Part shown: positions 14,864-15,809 of the stretch, one piece after another
Position numbering within the stretch: the first letter of the stretch is position 1
Layout: each line of letters opens with the position of its first letter
Assembly: GCA_031261145.1 (NCBI GenBank)
Contig: JAISJX010000455.1
Location: 1-15,809, forward strand
DNA from: Tannerella sp.
GTDB lineage: Bacteria > Bacteroidota > Bacteroidia > Bacteroidales > Tannerellaceae
Direction: 5' to 3'
DNA length: 15,809 nucleotides
Made by a program: the position numbers and the translations under genes
Notes under the pieces: generated by a model
Told to the model about the DNA's origin: nothing
Seen by the model: only the letters and a program-made list of their open reading frames with translations
Databases searched by the model: none

Positions 14864-15607
14864 ATGGCATGGCGTGATTTTTTCTATTTTTCCAGAGAAG
14901 AGCGAAGGGCGTTTATCGTCTTGCTCAGCCTGATTGTGATTGCAGGAATCCTTTTGATTTTAAAGGATTTCCGTTCGCCTCCCGAATCGGCGGAAGTGAT
15001 GCCGACTGATTCCACGGTCGTTGTGCCGCAAACATCGGCACAAGTTCCGTCGCCTTCTTCGCCGGAAGCGACTCCCCCCAAAGCGACTTCCACTACTGCC
15101 CGCAAAACGGAAAAACCTTCGGAAACCGTTTCCGAACGGGTGAAAAGGCTGACGTCATCACGGCCATCCTATCCGAAAACGGAGAAATTTGATGCCGGTG
15201 TGGTGGTCGAATTGAACACGGCCGATACAACTATTCTCAAAAAAGTGCCCGGTATCGGTTCCTCTTTTGCCGGCAGGATCATCAAATATCGGGAACTGTT
15301 AGGCGGCTATTATGATGTGACTCAATTAAGTGAAGTCTATGGGATTGATGAAGAAAAATATAATTCGCTGGCCCCTTGGTTCACTGCCGATGCTTCGCTG
15401 ATACGGAAACTGCCCGTTAATGTGTTGCCTCAAGACTCGCTTCGCCGGCATCCGTACCTCGACTACCGTCAGGCAAGAGCGATTGAACAACTTCGCCGGC
15501 AGAAAAAAGGTCTTTCCGGCTGGGAAAACTTGCAGTTGTTGAACGAATTTACGGAGAATGACCAAAAACGGCTTTTACCGTATTTGTCGTTTGAAACGGG
15601 GCAATGA
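14864..15607 (+). CDS. Membrane-anchored helix-hairpin-helix (ComEA-like) protein
   Basis: A 247-residue protein of unknown role. A basic N-terminus (WRDFFYFSREERR) leads to one transmembrane helix at about 16-33, which predicts a periplasmic C-terminal part. A Pro/Ser/Thr-rich linker (38-110) precedes a ComEA-like helix-hairpin-helix module at 116-172 (VELNTADTTILKKVPGIGSS, then FAGRIIKYRELLGGYYDVTQ). A second, degenerate copy follows at about 184-243 (VNVLPQDSLRRHPYLDYRQA). ComEA-type modules bind DNA during uptake, but no other competence gene is visible here, and the modules might instead mediate protein contacts. The ATG at 14864 gives the expected short cytoplasmic leader. It lies 74 nt after lolD with no clear promoter. 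Confidence 0.75.
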   Translation: MAWRDFFYFSREERRAFIVLLSLIVIAGILLILKDFRSPPESAEVMPTDSTVVVPQTSAQVPSPSSPEATPPKATSTTARKTEKPSETVSERVKRLTSSRPSYPKTEKFDAGVVVELNTADTTILKKVPGIGSSFAGRIIKYRELLGGYYDVTQLSEVYGIDEEKYNSLAPWFTADASLIRKLPVNVLPQDSLRRHPYLDYRQARAIEQLRRQKKGLSGWENLQLLNEFTENDQKRLLPYLSFETGQ

Positions 15608-15621
15608 TAAAAAAACGTTTG
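15590..15621 (+). promoter_or_regulatory. Possible Bacteroides-type promoter for the lipoprotein gene
   Basis: TTTG (15590-15593), inside the end of the upstream gene, is followed after 20 nt by AACGTTTG (15614-15621), one mismatch from TAnnTTTG. Transcription would begin about 20 nt before the ATG at 15648. It suggests that the lipoprotein starts a new transcription unit. Confidence 0.45.
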
Positions 15622-15647
15622 TGTAAATATTATAAAAATCAATTGAT

Positions 15648-15809
15648 ATGAAACAGTTTAAAGTATGTATATCTGTTATAAGGAAGATAGTTCCATGCTG
15701 TTCTTTTGCTATCCTGTTGATGGCATTCCTCATTTCCTGCCATACAGAGGAGGTTTTTGGCTCCGGCGATGACGACGTTGTTGATCCCGGCGAAATAGCC
15801 GACGTGATA
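15648..15809 (+). CDS. Lipoprotein N-terminus, 3' truncated by the window
   Basis: Fifty-four codons reach the window end. The first 30 residues form a lipoprotein signal peptide: a basic start (MKQFKVCISVIRK), a hydrophobic core (FAILLMAFLI) and the lipobox LISC, with Cys31 as the predicted lipidated residue. The mature part begins CHTEEVFGSGDDDVVDPGE. The two glutamates soon after the cysteine resemble the acidic surface-export signals known for Bacteroidota lipoproteins. The visible part is too short for a family; a fimbrillin-like or adhesin-type surface lipoprotein is one guess. The ATG abuts AATTGAT, and two further cysteines (17, 18) lie within the signal peptide. Confidence 0.75.
   Translation, partial: MKQFKVCISVIRKIVPCCSFAILLMAFLISCHTEEVFGSGDDDVVDPGEIADVI

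Noticed and set aside
1..15809. Mobile elements, CRISPR arrays, tRNA or rRNA genes
   Set aside because: No transposase or integrase, no regularly spaced repeats and no cloverleaf-like segment were found; almost all bases are in conserved genes.

Overview
The window is a continuous piece of a bacterial chromosome. Its first 13.2 kb is the S10-spc-alpha ribosomal-protein supercluster, all on the + strand, followed by a short accessory tail. The organism is almost certainly a member of Bacteroidota, most likely order Bacteroidales. The evidence is protein sequence character (for example L36 and S14 without zinc ligands), the gene order secY-map-infA-rpmJ-rpsM-rpsK-rpsD-rpoA-rplQ with no adk, starts that mostly lack a Shine-Dalgarno (SD) sequence, and promoters of the TTTG / TAnnTTTG type. 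I cannot name a genus.

Layout: 1-3867 is the end of the S10 block (rplW fragment, rplB, rpsS, rplV, rpsC, rplP, rpmC, rpsQ) plus rplN. 3884-8956 continues the spc block (rplX, rplE, rpsN, rpsH, rplF, rplR, rpsE, rpmD, rplO, secY). 8961-9964 holds map and infA. 9992-13234 is the alpha block (rpmJ, rpsM, rpsK, rpsD, rpoA, rplQ). Spacing is mostly 0-40 nt. The only two larger gaps, before rpsH (64 nt) and before rpsD (108 nt), both contain RNA structure. A strong hairpin at 13257-13299 closes the cluster.

After the cluster come a convergent LuxR-type response regulator (- strand) with an atypical acidic pocket, and divergent from it a LolD-type ABC ATPase with a recognisable Bacteroides-type promoter. 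Then follow a membrane-anchored helix-hairpin-helix protein and the first 54 codons of a lipoprotein with a possible surface-export signal.

The supercluster genes jointly make ribosomal subunits, the Sec translocon channel, methionine aminopeptidase, IF1 and the RNA polymerase alpha subunit, so the block couples transcription, translation, N-terminal processing and secretion. The most interesting signal is the rpsD leader, where two helices interlock with the exact geometry of an H-type pseudoknot. S4 is the known autoregulator of the alpha operon in Escherichia coli and of rpsD in Bacillus, so this is a candidate S4-responsive leader in front of rpsD-rpoA-rplQ. A second structured leader precedes rpsH, and only four of the 26 complete cluster genes carry a strong SD sequence (rplP, rplE, rplF, rpmD). 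No mobile element, CRISPR array, tRNA or rRNA gene was seen, and no gene-free stretch exceeds 300 bases.
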